NCBI GenBank assembly: GCA_019323195.1
Contig: JAHWHQ010000046.1
Coordinates: 1 to 7,072, forward strand
Reading direction: 5' to 3'
DNA from: Candidatus Woesearchaeota archaeon
GTDB lineage: Archaea; Nanobdellota; Nanobdellia; Woesearchaeales; JACPBV01
Length of the DNA: 7,072 nt
Shown here: one piece after another, positions 1 through 6,104 of the stretch
Position numbering within the stretch: the first letter of the stretch is position 1
Layout of the letters: each line of letters opens with the position of its first letter
Notes under the pieces: generated by a model
What the model saw: only the letters and a program-made list of their open reading frames with translations
What the model was told of the DNA's origin: nothing
The model's database searches: none
Translations under genes and position numbers: made by a program

Positions 1-257
1 GCTTCATCCATAAAATGAAGGTTGCCATCAAATCAGGCTGGCAGGAATCCACTTCATTAATTAAGGAAATGAATATCAGTCTGATTTCCTAAAAATTGAC
101 ATCCAATAATATAAATTTTTTTGAATTTTGTGAGCGATGCATTACCTTACACATCTTAAGCGGAAGGGGATGTCCCTTACGGGGAGGGGCCGCTCTTAAA
201 GAAATGACAGGCTCCGAGCGAGCCGATGGCAACCCCGAAGGATTTTATGGATGAAGC
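1..257 (+). repeat. Foldable element with terminal inverted repeats, copy 1 (MITE-like or structured RNA)
   Basis: The ends are perfect 16-nt inverted repeats, GCTTCATCCATAAAAT at 1-16 and its reverse complement at 242-257. A second 9-bp pairing lies inside (GTTGCCATC 21-29 with GATGGCAAC 225-233). Smaller hairpins lie within: AGCGG 159-163 with CCGCT 190-194, TCCC 173-176 with GGGG 181-184 around loop TTAC, and GGCTC 210-214 with GAGCC 220-224. A second copy lies inverted at 6105-6267 with about 10 mismatches in 163 aligned positions; this copy has 94 extra nt. No convincing ORF is present. The left end coincides with the window edge, so the element could extend further. It ends 24 nt before the bud32 TATA-like box. 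Whether it is a non-autonomous transposable element or a transcribed RNA cannot be decided here. Confidence 0.85.
34..127. other. Extra 94-nt AT-rich segment present only in copy 1
   Basis: Aligning copy 1 with the reverse complement of copy 2 gives near identity up to position 33 and again from about 128. The intervening 94 nt are absent from copy 2. The segment is much richer in A/T than the rest of the element. It contains its own inverted repeat, AGGAAAT 64-70 with ATTTCCT 84-90, and an overlapping alternative pairing, TTCATT 53-58 with AATGAA 68-73. Exact junctions are uncertain by a few bases because both sides are A/T-rich. It could be an insertion into copy 1 or a deletion from copy 2. 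Confidence 0.7.
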
Positions 258-272
258 CTATTTCTCCAAAAC

Positions 273-288
273 CAATAACATTTAAATA
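273..288 (+). promoter_or_regulatory. Archaeal promoter of bud32 (BRE/TATA-like)
   Basis: CAATAAC at 273-279 is followed after one base by TTTAAATA at 281-288. The ATG at 313 lies 32 nt after the start of the box, so transcription starting about 25 nt past the box centre would give a leaderless or nearly leaderless mRNA. No Shine-Dalgarno sequence precedes the ATG, which fits. The same CAATAAC-N-TTTA arrangement occurs before rnfC. Confidence 0.6.
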
Positions 289-312
289 AATCAATGCAAT
301 CCAGGATAAAGC

Positions 313-912
313 ATGAAAAAGATAGCACAGGGAGCAGAGGCAAAGCTTTACCTTATAGATAATAAGGTGATCAAAGACAGGTTCAGGAAAGACTACAGGA
401 TAAAGGAGATAGATGAAAGGCTTAGAAAATCAAGGACAAAAAGGGAGGCTAAGGTGTTTGAAAAGCTTGCCCTTATCAGTTTCCCTTCACCCCGCCTTAT
501 AGAGACAGATGAAAAAGAGAAGATAATGATGGAATTCATAAAAGGTAAGAAGGTAAGGGACATAATAGAGAAAGAAGACTATGAAAAGCTGTCGGAAGAG
601 ATCGGAAGGAAGATAGCTGTCCTGCACAAGAATAACATAATCCATGGCGACCTGACAACCTCTAACATGATACTTGACAAGGAGATATATCTTATCGATT
701 TCGGGCTGAGCTTTTTCTCGCACAAGACAGAAGACAAGGCTGTTGACCTTCATCTTCTAAAGCAGGCGCTTGAAAGCAAGCATTACAGGATATGGGAAAG
801 ATGCTTTGATTCTGCCATCAAGGGATACAAGAAGGAGGCAGAAGACGGCCCTGATGTTCTTAAAAGGCTTGAAAAGGTAGGAAAAAGAGGAAGGTATAAG
901 GGTAAGCATTAA
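313..912 (+). CDS. bud32: Bud32/PRPK-type atypical kinase (KEOPS subunit, Kae1-associated)
   Basis: A 199-residue stand-alone Bud32, close to the usual ~200-230 residues. It opens with the glycine-rich IAQGAEA (4-10). The ATP-binding lysine K21 sits in the family signature VIKDRFRKDYR (19-29). A helix-C glutamate is likely E45. The hinge is MMEFIKG (72-78), the catalytic loop HGDLTTSN (111-118) has D113 and N118, and the metal-binding DFG is at 129-131. The basic RGRY near the C-terminus matches the family tail. In archaea Bud32 works with Kae1 in the KEOPS complex, which makes the t6A modification on ANN-decoding tRNAs, acting as an ATPase/kinase that supports Kae1. No kae1 is fused to it or present in this window. 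The start is supported by the upstream TATA-like box and by the family N-terminus. It is separated from rnfC by 168 nt with a separate promoter, so a functional link to rnf is not implied. Confidence 0.93.
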   Translation: MKKIAQGAEAKLYLIDNKVIKDRFRKDYRIKEIDERLRKSRTKREAKVFEKLALISFPSPRLIETDEKEKIMMEFIKGKKVRDIIEKEDYEKLSEEIGRKIAVLHKNNIIHGDLTTSNMILDKEIYLIDFGLSFFSHKTEDKAVDLHLLKQALESKHYRIWERCFDSAIKGYKKEAEDGPDVLKRLEKVGKRGRYKGKH

Positions 913-943
913 GGCTGCTAACCTGCATTTTCAACACAGCCTC

Positions 944-998
944 CTAAACTAGAGAAAGACAAAAATAGGTTATAATTTGTTTGTCTTTCTCTATTTAG
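944..998. repeat. Long stem-loop upstream of the rnf operon, hairpin 1
   Basis: A perfect 14-bp inverted repeat, TAGAGAAAGACAAA at 950-963 with its complement at 980-993, surrounds a 16-nt loop containing TTATAA (970-975). If C949 is bulged, the stem extends by five more pairs, CTAAA 944-948 with TTTAG 994-998. It lies 31 nt or more after the bud32 stop and just before hairpin 2. It could be the bud32 3' end or terminator structure, or an operator for rnf. No long T-tract follows it. Confidence 0.75.
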
Positions 999-1039
999 TA
1001 GCGGCTATTTATTATAACTTACTTTAGTCCGCTACTAAA
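994..1039. repeat. Long stem-loop upstream of the rnf operon, hairpin 2
   Basis: A perfect 11-bp inverted repeat, TTTAGTAGCGG at 994-1004 with CCGCTACTAAA at 1029-1039, encloses a 24-nt A/T-rich loop that also contains TTATAA (1012-1017). It begins at the base after the 14-bp stem of hairpin 1 ends and finishes 11 nt before the rnfC TATA-like box. That is a natural place for an operator or activator site. The TTTAG at 994-998 can pair either leftward with 944-948 or rightward with 1035-1039, so the two extended structures compete. Confidence 0.75.
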
Positions 1040-1042
1040 CAA

Positions 1043-1058
1043 CAATAACCTTTATAAA
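1043..1058 (+). promoter_or_regulatory. Archaeal promoter of the rnf operon (BRE/TATA-like)
   Basis: CAATAAC at 1043-1049, one spacer base, then TTTATAAA at 1051-1058. The rnfC ATG is 30 nt after the start of the box, predicting a leaderless or nearly leaderless transcript. There is no Shine-Dalgarno sequence before rnfC. The box is directly preceded by the two stem-loops at 944-1039. Confidence 0.65.
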
Positions 1059-1080
1059 CCCCATAAAAAAATCTGATTCT

Positions 1081-2448
1081 ATGAAGGCATATATAAGGGG
1101 GATACATCCTAAATATTACAAGATCACACGGAAGGACAAGACAGAGGTGGCTCCTATGCCAAAAAAGGTTATCCTGCCTTTACAGCAGCATACAGGGGCT
1201 CCATGCCAGGAATTAGTAAAAGCGGGTGACGAGGTCAAGGTCGGGCAGAAGATTGCCATGTCAGACAGCTTTGTTTCTGCGCCGATTCATGCCTCAATCT
1301 CAGGAAAGGTTATAGGGATAGAAAAAGCAAGGCATCCTGTCCTTAACGAGTGCAAGGCTATAATTATAGAATCCAACGGAAAGATAGAATGGGACGGATC
1401 AATAAAAGACAGGGGGGATGCAGGCAGGCTTGGAAAAGATGACTTAAGGGGGATCATAAGGGAGATGGGCATCGTCGGGCTTGGAGGGGCAGGCTTCCCC
1501 ACTCATGTAAAATTATCACCTCCACCTGAGAAAAAGATCGACACTGTCATACTTAACGGCGCAGAGTGCGAGCCTTACCTTACATGCGACTACAGGGTTA
1601 TGCTGGAGCATACAGAGAGGATAATAAAAGGCCTGCAGGTGATAAGAAAGATATTAGAGCCGAAACAAAGCTATATAGGTATTGAGGACAATAAGGAGAA
1701 TGCCATAGCATTGCTTGAGGACAAGCTGGAGGAGATGGGCCTGCAGGACAGGATAGAGGTCATAAGGCTGAAGACAATATACCCGCAGGGTGCAGAAAAA
1801 AACCTCATCTACTCAATAACACAAAGAAAGGTGCCGAACAAGGGCGGCCTTCCGATGGATGTCGGCGTTGCTGTTCAGAATGTCCAGACTGTAAAGGCGA
1901 TATATGATGCTGTTTATGAGTGCAAGCCGCTGATCGAAAGGGTTGTGACAGTAACAGGAGCTGTCAAAAGGCCGAAGAACCTATTGGTAAAGATCGGAAC
2001 GCCTGCCAGGGAGATTATAGAATTCTGCGGGGGGTATGAGGATTCTACCGGAAAGATAATCTTCGGCGGCCCTATGATGGGGATTGCCCAGTATGATGAT
2101 GATGTCCCTTTAATAAAGGGGTCGTCAGGGATACTGGTGCAGAAAGAGGAGATCATCAAGGATGAGGAAAGAGACTGCATAAGATGCGGAAGGTGCATCG
2201 ACAAGTGCCCAATGAGCCTTATGCCAACGATGATATCACAGTATGCACAGAAGGATGATCTTGAGAAATGCAGCGAGTATTCTGCCCTTGACTGCTATGA
2301 GTGCGGGTGCTGCTCTTATGTATGCCCGAGCAAGATCCCGCTGGTACACTGGATAAAGTATGCAAAGAGCAGGATCATTGCTTCAAGAAAAAGGGAAAGC
2401 AAAGAGAAAAACATGAAAAAGCCCGGTACTGGAGAGAATAAGAAATAA
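1081..2448 (+). CDS. rnfC: RnfC, ion-translocating ferredoxin:NAD+ oxidoreductase subunit C
   Basis: A 455-residue peripheral subunit thought to be the NADH/NAD+ site of the Rnf complex on the cytoplasmic face. The N-terminal RnfC barrel-like domain (about 1-80) is followed by the flavin/NADH-binding fold related to the 51-kDa subunit of complex I, with GLGGAGFPT at 133-141. Two 4Fe-4S motifs lie near the C-terminus: C366, C369, C372, C376 and C405, C408, C411 (C410 adjacent), C415. The tail after about 435 is highly charged. It is the first gene of rnfCDGEAB and ends 5 nt before rnfD. The start follows from the TATA-like box 30 nt upstream and the conserved N-terminus. Retention of the nucleotide-binding motif, with no cytochrome neighbour, favours NAD+ rather than methanophenazine as electron acceptor; that is inference. 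Confidence 0.95.
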   Translation: MKAYIRGIHPKYYKITRKDKTEVAPMPKKVILPLQQHTGAPCQELVKAGDEVKVGQKIAMSDSFVSAPIHASISGKVIGIEKARHPVLNECKAIIIESNGKIEWDGSIKDRGDAGRLGKDDLRGIIREMGIVGLGGAGFPTHVKLSPPPEKKIDTVILNGAECEPYLTCDYRVMLEHTERIIKGLQVIRKILEPKQSYIGIEDNKENAIALLEDKLEEMGLQDRIEVIRLKTIYPQGAEKNLIYSITQRKVPNKGGLPMDVGVAVQNVQTVKAIYDAVYECKPLIERVVTVTGAVKRPKNLLVKIGTPAREIIEFCGGYEDSTGKIIFGGPMMGIAQYDDDVPLIKGSSGILVQKEEIIKDEERDCIRCGRCIDKCPMSLMPTMISQYAQKDDLEKCSEYSALDCYECGCCSYVCPSKIPLVHWIKYAKSRIIASRKRESKEKNMKKPGTGENKK

Positions 2449-2453
2449 TAAGA

Positions 2454-3398
2454 ATGGCAGAAGGAAATATAACTTTAGGAAAAGGGGAAGGAAAAAAGCG
2501 GACTATATCAGCCAGCCCGCATATCAGGGAGAGGGATAATGTAAATAAGATAATGAGGTATGTCATATTAGCTTTAATGCCTGCTGCAATAACAGGCGTA
2601 TATTTCTTCGGGATGAGGGCTTTATGGATAATACTGCTGTCTGCATCCTCTGCTGTACTTACAGAATTCCTTATCCAGAGATGTACAGGGAGAAAGATAA
2701 CAATAAAGGACGGCTCTGCCCTTTTGACAGGGCTTCTTCTGGCCTTGGTATTATCGCCCTTAGTCCCATGGTGGATCGCTGTTTTAGGGGCAGTGTTTGC
2801 GGTTGCTATAGGAAAGCAGGTATTTGGCGGCCTTGGGCATAACATATTTAACCCTGCGCTGGCAGGAAGGGCTTTTTTAGTCATTTCCTGGCCTGTACTT
2901 ATGACAAAATGGCTGCTGCCTGACGGCGTGACAGGAGCAACGCCATTAGCCTTGTTAAAGCTGGAGGGAATCAAGACAGGATATTCAGGGCTGCTTATAG
3001 GAAATATTGGCGGATGCATTGGGGAAACGTCTGCTATCGCATTATTGATAGGGGCAGCATTCCTGTTATATAAGAAAGTTATCGACTGGAGGATTCCGGT
3101 TTCATACATCGGAACTGCCCTTGTATTTGCCCTTATCTTCAGGCAGGACCCTATTTTCCACATACTGGCAGGAGGCCTTCTTATAGGGGCATTGTTCATG
3201 GCCACTGATTATGTCACATCGCCGATAACACCAAACGGAAGGCTCATATTCGGGGCAGGGTGCGGATTTTTAACAATACTGCTGAGATTATTTTCAGGGT
3301 ATGCAGAGGGTGTTATGTTTTCCATACTGCTGATGAACGCTGCAGTCCCTCTAATAGAAAGGTATACAAGAAAGAGGCCATTCGGAAGCGCAGGATGA
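2454..3398 (+). CDS. rnfD: RnfD, membrane subunit with covalent FMN
   Basis: A 314-residue integral membrane protein with roughly ten hydrophobic segments by eye, typical of the RnfD/NqrB family. The N-terminal SASPHIRERDNVNKIM precedes the first membrane span, as in other RnfD proteins. The family motifs NIFNPALAGR and DYVTSPI are present. TGATP at 160-164 supplies the threonine, probably T163, that receives phosphoester-bound FMN. With RnfG it carries electrons across the membrane. It starts 5 nt after rnfC with no clear Shine-Dalgarno sequence, and its stop overlaps the rnfG start in an ATGA, implying translational coupling. Confidence 0.95.
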   Translation: MAEGNITLGKGEGKKRTISASPHIRERDNVNKIMRYVILALMPAAITGVYFFGMRALWIILLSASSAVLTEFLIQRCTGRKITIKDGSALLTGLLLALVLSPLVPWWIAVLGAVFAVAIGKQVFGGLGHNIFNPALAGRAFLVISWPVLMTKWLLPDGVTGATPLALLKLEGIKTGYSGLLIGNIGGCIGETSAIALLIGAAFLLYKKVIDWRIPVSYIGTALVFALIFRQDPIFHILAGGLLIGALFMATDYVTSPITPNGRLIFGAGCGFLTILLRLFSGYAEGVMFSILLMNAAVPLIERYTRKRPFGSAG

Positions 3399-4075
3399 AG
3401 GAGACAATAAAGTTAGGGGCAACGCTCATGATAGTCACATTGATAGCTTCAGTTGCGCTGGCAATAACAAACCACTATACCGCCCCGAGGATAGAGATGC
3501 AGAAAGAGCTGGCAGTGAAAGAATCCCTAAACAAGGTTATCACAGCTGATTCGTTTGAGGAGAAAGACGGATATTATGATGCTTATGGCACCAATGGGGA
3601 TATTATAGGAAGGGTGATTAAGATAGAGGTGCACGGCTATTCATCTATGATAAATGCCCTGGCAGGGGTCAGCCTGGAAAATGAGATTACAGGAATAGAT
3701 GTTATAAGCCAGCAGGATACACCAGGGCTGGGGGCAAACATCCAGAAAGACAGGTTCTTATGGCAGTTCAGAGGGAAAACAAGGGAGCAGATAAGGATAA
3801 AAAAGGACGGAGGGGAGATAGATGCAGTTACAGGGGCCACTATCTCGTCAAGGGCGATAACCGACGGCATAAGGATGGCCATGGAGGAATTTCCATGCGG
3901 GAAGGATGGAGATGCAGACAATCTTAAGGCTCAGTATAATGCAGCTACAGGCAATGAGACAGAGAGCAGGGAATTTTCAGAGAGTATTGATACTGCAGAT
4001 AAAACAGATATTAAAGTTGCAGAAGATAAAACAACAAAAAAAGAAGATCTAACAGATAAAAATGAAACAGGATAA
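3395..4075 (+). CDS. rnfG: RnfG, membrane-anchored flavoprotein subunit with covalent FMN
   Basis: 226 residues when started at the ATG overlapping the rnfD stop. The frame is open further upstream to 3260, but that part lies inside rnfD and does not resemble RnfG. One N-terminal membrane span (about 7-26) is followed by an FMN-binding domain on the outer face. Visible family features are HGYSSM (80-85), QQDTPGLG (106-113) and DAVTGATISS (143-152), with T149 the expected covalent FMN site. Residues 169-226 form a hydrophilic tail rich in D, E, K and T with low complexity, beyond the FMN domain. The last 14 nt overlap rnfE. It passes electrons between RnfD and the other redox subunits. Confidence 0.94.
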   Translation: MKETIKLGATLMIVTLIASVALAITNHYTAPRIEMQKELAVKESLNKVITADSFEEKDGYYDAYGTNGDIIGRVIKIEVHGYSSMINALAGVSLENEITGIDVISQQDTPGLGANIQKDRFLWQFRGKTREQIRIKKDGGEIDAVTGATISSRAITDGIRMAMEEFPCGKDGDADNLKAQYNAATGNETESREFSESIDTADKTDIKVAEDKTTKKEDLTDKNETG

Positions 4076-4694
4076 TTTTTTAGAGTTCTGGAAGGGGCTA
4101 TTCAGGGAAAACCCCATATTCTGCCTTGTTCTGGGATTATGCCCGTTCCTTGCAGTATCAACCTCGCTGGATAATGCAATAGGCATGGGATTAGCGGCAA
4201 CCTTTGTGCTGGTAAGCTCAAATACGCTCGTATCATTGATAAGAAAAGGTGTACCATCTAAGATAAGGATCCCTGTCTTTATCGTTGTGATAGCATCGTT
4301 TGTCACAATCGTAAGCCTTTTTATGCAGGCTTACATGCCGGCACTTAACAAGGCCCTGGGAATATATGTTCCGCTTATAGTAGTAAACTGCATCATACTC
4401 GGCAGGGCAGAGGCGTTTGCATCCAAGAACGGCATTGTAAAATCTGCATTAGACGGCCTTGGTATGGGTCTGGGATTTACGTTGTCTTTGCTGCTGATAA
4501 GCTTTATAAGGGAACTGCTTGGGACAGGGGCTTTAAGGCTTTTTGGCGCGAACATATTAAGCCTGCCGATAGAGCCTGCAATGGTGTTTATCCTGGCTCC
4601 AGGGGCTTTGCTTGTGATGGGCCTATTGCTGGGATTATTCGCGCATATGAGAAACAGGAAATTCCATGAGAAAAGTTTGAGGTCTGAAGAATGA
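4062..4694 (+). CDS. rnfE: RnfE, integral membrane subunit
   Basis: A 210-residue polytopic membrane protein of the RnfA/RnfE/NqrD/NqrE family, with about six hydrophobic segments. The two cysteines characteristic of the family are present: C27 in LGLCPFLAVS and C110 in VNCIILGR. Together with the pair in RnfA they are known in this family to hold an iron-sulfur centre in the middle of the membrane. RnfE and RnfA form a pseudo-symmetric pair thought to couple electron transfer to ion movement. The start overlaps the rnfG end by 14 nt and is fixed by the conserved N-terminal FRENPIF region. The last bases overlap rnfA by 4 nt. Confidence 0.95.
   Translation: MKQDNFLEFWKGLFRENPIFCLVLGLCPFLAVSTSLDNAIGMGLAATFVLVSSNTLVSLIRKGVPSKIRIPVFIVVIASFVTIVSLFMQAYMPALNKALGIYVPLIVVNCIILGRAEAFASKNGIVKSALDGLGMGLGFTLSLLLISFIRELLGTGALRLFGANILSLPIEPAMVFILAPGALLVMGLLLGLFAHMRNRKFHEKSLRSEE
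4679..4683 (+). promoter_or_regulatory. Ribosome binding site of rnfA
   Basis: GAGGT lies 7 nt before the ATG at 4691, inside the 3' end of rnfE. It contrasts with the promoter-proximal genes, which lack such a site, and supports internal initiation on a polycistronic mRNA. Confidence 0.6.
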
Positions 4695-5269
4695 GCCACA
4701 GCTTAATATCGATAATAATAGGGGCAATATTCGTAAATAATTTCATACTTACAAGATTTTTAGGGCTGTGCCCGTTTTTCGGGGTCTCAAAGAAGACAAA
4801 GCCTGCTGTCGGAATGGGGCTTGCTGTTATCTTTGTCATGACCCTTACATCAATCGTAACATGGATAGTTTATAACATTATACTTGTTCCCCTGGGGATA
4901 CAATACCTTCAGATAATAGTCTTTATACTTATAATAGCAACCTTAGTGCAGTTTGTAGAGCTGTTTTTGAAGAAAGCAAACCCTATCCTGTACAAGGCTT
5001 TAGGCATTTACCTGCCGCTTATAACAACAAACTGCTCTATCCTGGGTGTTGCCCTTCTTAATGTTCAGGATAATTATTCGTTCATAGCAGCTTTGGTTTT
5101 TGGCATTTCAGCAGGCACCGGGTTTTTACTGGCTTTGCTGCTGATGTCAGGAATCAGAGAAAGGCTGGAATTAAGCAAGGTTCCAAAGGCATTTTCAGGG
5201 CTGCCAATAGCTTTTATCGTAGCTTCGCTGATGTCGATGGCGTTCCTTGCTTTCAGCTCAATCATATAA
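4691..5269 (+). CDS. rnfA: RnfA, integral membrane subunit
   Basis: A 192-residue polytopic membrane protein, close to the usual length, paralogous to RnfE. The family hallmarks are FLGLCPFFGVS with C27 and TTNCSILGVALLN with C115, the two cysteines that join those of RnfE in the intramembrane iron-sulfur site. About six hydrophobic segments are visible. The start overlaps the rnfE stop as ATGA and has GAGGT 7 nt upstream. It ends 10 nt before rnfB. It is very typical of the family and was recognised from its conserved N-terminal FVNNFILTRFLG. Confidence 0.96.
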   Translation: MSHSLISIIIGAIFVNNFILTRFLGLCPFFGVSKKTKPAVGMGLAVIFVMTLTSIVTWIVYNIILVPLGIQYLQIIVFILIIATLVQFVELFLKKANPILYKALGIYLPLITTNCSILGVALLNVQDNYSFIAALVFGISAGTGFLLALLLMSGIRERLELSKVPKAFSGLPIAFIVASLMSMAFLAFSSII

Positions 5270-5270
5270 A

Positions 5271-5275
5271 GAGGT
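5271..5275 (+). promoter_or_regulatory. Ribosome binding site deciding the rnfB start
   Basis: GAGGT lies 4 nt before the ATG at 5280. It favours this start over an in-frame TTG at 5247 within rnfA, which would add eleven residues that are not typical of RnfB. Confidence 0.6.
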
Positions 5276-5279
5276 TAAG

Positions 5280-6080
5280 ATGATAACAGAATCAATAATC
5301 GTTTTAGGGTCTTTAGGGCTTGGCTTTGGAATTTTCCTGGCTTTTTTTTCAAAAAAGTTTGAGGTAAAGAAAGACCCAAGGGTAGATGAGATCATAGAGA
5401 TACTTCCAGGGGTGAACTGCGGCTCATGCGGATATGCAGGATGCAGCGCTTATGCAGAGGCGGTTACAGCTGATAAGGATGTTGCTATTGACCTATGCGT
5501 CCCAGGGCAGAAAGAGGTGGCAGAGAAGATCGGAAGGATCCTTGGAAGAGAGGGCGGATCAAAAAAGGTAAGGCTGGCTGCACAGCTGAAATGCAGCGGC
5601 GGAAAAAATGAGAGCACTGAGAAGTTTGAATATGAGGGGATAAAGGGCTGCAGGGCAGCTTTACTTGCAGGAGGGGGGGCAAAATCATGCTCATACGGAT
5701 GCATCGGATTCGGGGACTGTATAAAGGCATGCAGGTTTGATGCCTTAAAGATGGGTGAGAACGGGCTGCCTGTCGTTGATAAGGAAAAGTGTGTCGGCTG
5801 CGGAGCCTGCGTAAGGGAATGCCCTAAAGCCCTGTTTAAGCTGGTTCCGAAGGATAAGAAGGTACATGTGCTGTGCAGCTCCAAAGACAAGGCGATGGAT
5901 GCTGTAAGGCGATGCAAGGTGGGATGCATCGCATGCAAGGCATGTGAAAAGGCATGCCCTGTTGATGCAATCCATGTCAAGGATAACCTTGCTGATGTTG
6001 ATTATTCTAAATGCATAATGTGCGGGAAGTGCGTATCTGCATGCCCAAGGAAGATTATAATAGATGAAAGGAAGAGATAA
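5280..6080 (+). CDS. rnfB: RnfB, polyferredoxin subunit (ferredoxin entry point)
   Basis: 266 residues. An N-terminal membrane anchor (about 3-23) is followed by the 4Fe-4S domain NCGSCGYAGC with C47, C50, C55 and C73. A long cysteine-rich domain then carries C137/C141/C147/C151, C171/C174/C177/C181, C212/C216/C219/C222/C226 and C245/C248/C251/C255. At least five 4Fe-4S clusters are therefore expected. Extra cysteines at 105, 124 and 199 may belong to a further cluster, as in the longer RnfB proteins of clostridia and Methanosarcina, unlike the shorter proteobacterial form. It should accept electrons from reduced ferredoxin in the cytoplasm and feed the membrane subunits. The ATG at 5280 was chosen because of the GAGGT site and because the membrane anchor follows at once. 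It is the last gene of the operon. Confidence 0.95.
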   Translation: MITESIIVLGSLGLGFGIFLAFFSKKFEVKKDPRVDEIIEILPGVNCGSCGYAGCSAYAEAVTADKDVAIDLCVPGQKEVAEKIGRILGREGGSKKVRLAAQLKCSGGKNESTEKFEYEGIKGCRAALLAGGGAKSCSYGCIGFGDCIKACRFDALKMGENGLPVVDKEKCVGCGACVRECPKALFKLVPKDKKVHVLCSSKDKAMDAVRRCKVGCIACKACEKACPVDAIHVKDNLADVDYSKCIMCGKCVSACPRKIIIDERKR

Positions 6081-6082
6081 AG

Positions 6083-6097
6083 GGTGAGGGACTCACT
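6083..6097 (+). terminator. Small hairpin just after rnfB
   Basis: GTGAG 6084-6088 pairs with CTCAC 6092-6096 around a 3-nt loop, extended by a possible G-T pair (6083/6097). It lies 3 nt after the rnfB stop. There is no T-tract, so a terminator role is only a guess; it could simply stabilise the 3' end of the rnf mRNA. Confidence 0.3.
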
Positions 6098-6104
6098 TAC
6101 ATCG

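Noticed and set aside
128..257. tRNA or known riboswitch inside the repeat element
   Set aside because: The hairpins do not make a cloverleaf, there is no T-arm or CCA-like end, and no riboswitch core I know is recognisable.
944..1039. CRISPR array or short tandem repeat
   Set aside because: The two structures are unrelated inverted repeats, not regularly spaced direct repeats, and there are no cas genes in the window.
2375..3205. Long minus-strand open frame of 276 codons opposite rnfD
   Set aside because: It lies opposite well-supported rnfC and rnfD, its product resembles no family, and it has no promoter or ribosome site. It is a by-product of the plus-strand codon bias.
3260..3394. N-terminal extension of RnfG by 45 residues
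   Set aside because: It overlaps rnfD completely, adds basic residues before the real membrane anchor, and the ATG at 3395 forms the usual stop/start overlap.
5247..5279. Upstream TTG start for RnfB
   Set aside because: It overlaps rnfA, adds residues atypical of RnfB, and the ATG at 5280 has its own GAGGT site.
5450..5980. Minus-strand frame of 176 codons opposite rnfB
   Set aside because: It mirrors the cysteine-rich plus-strand coding region, giving many H, S and A residues, and has no supporting signal.
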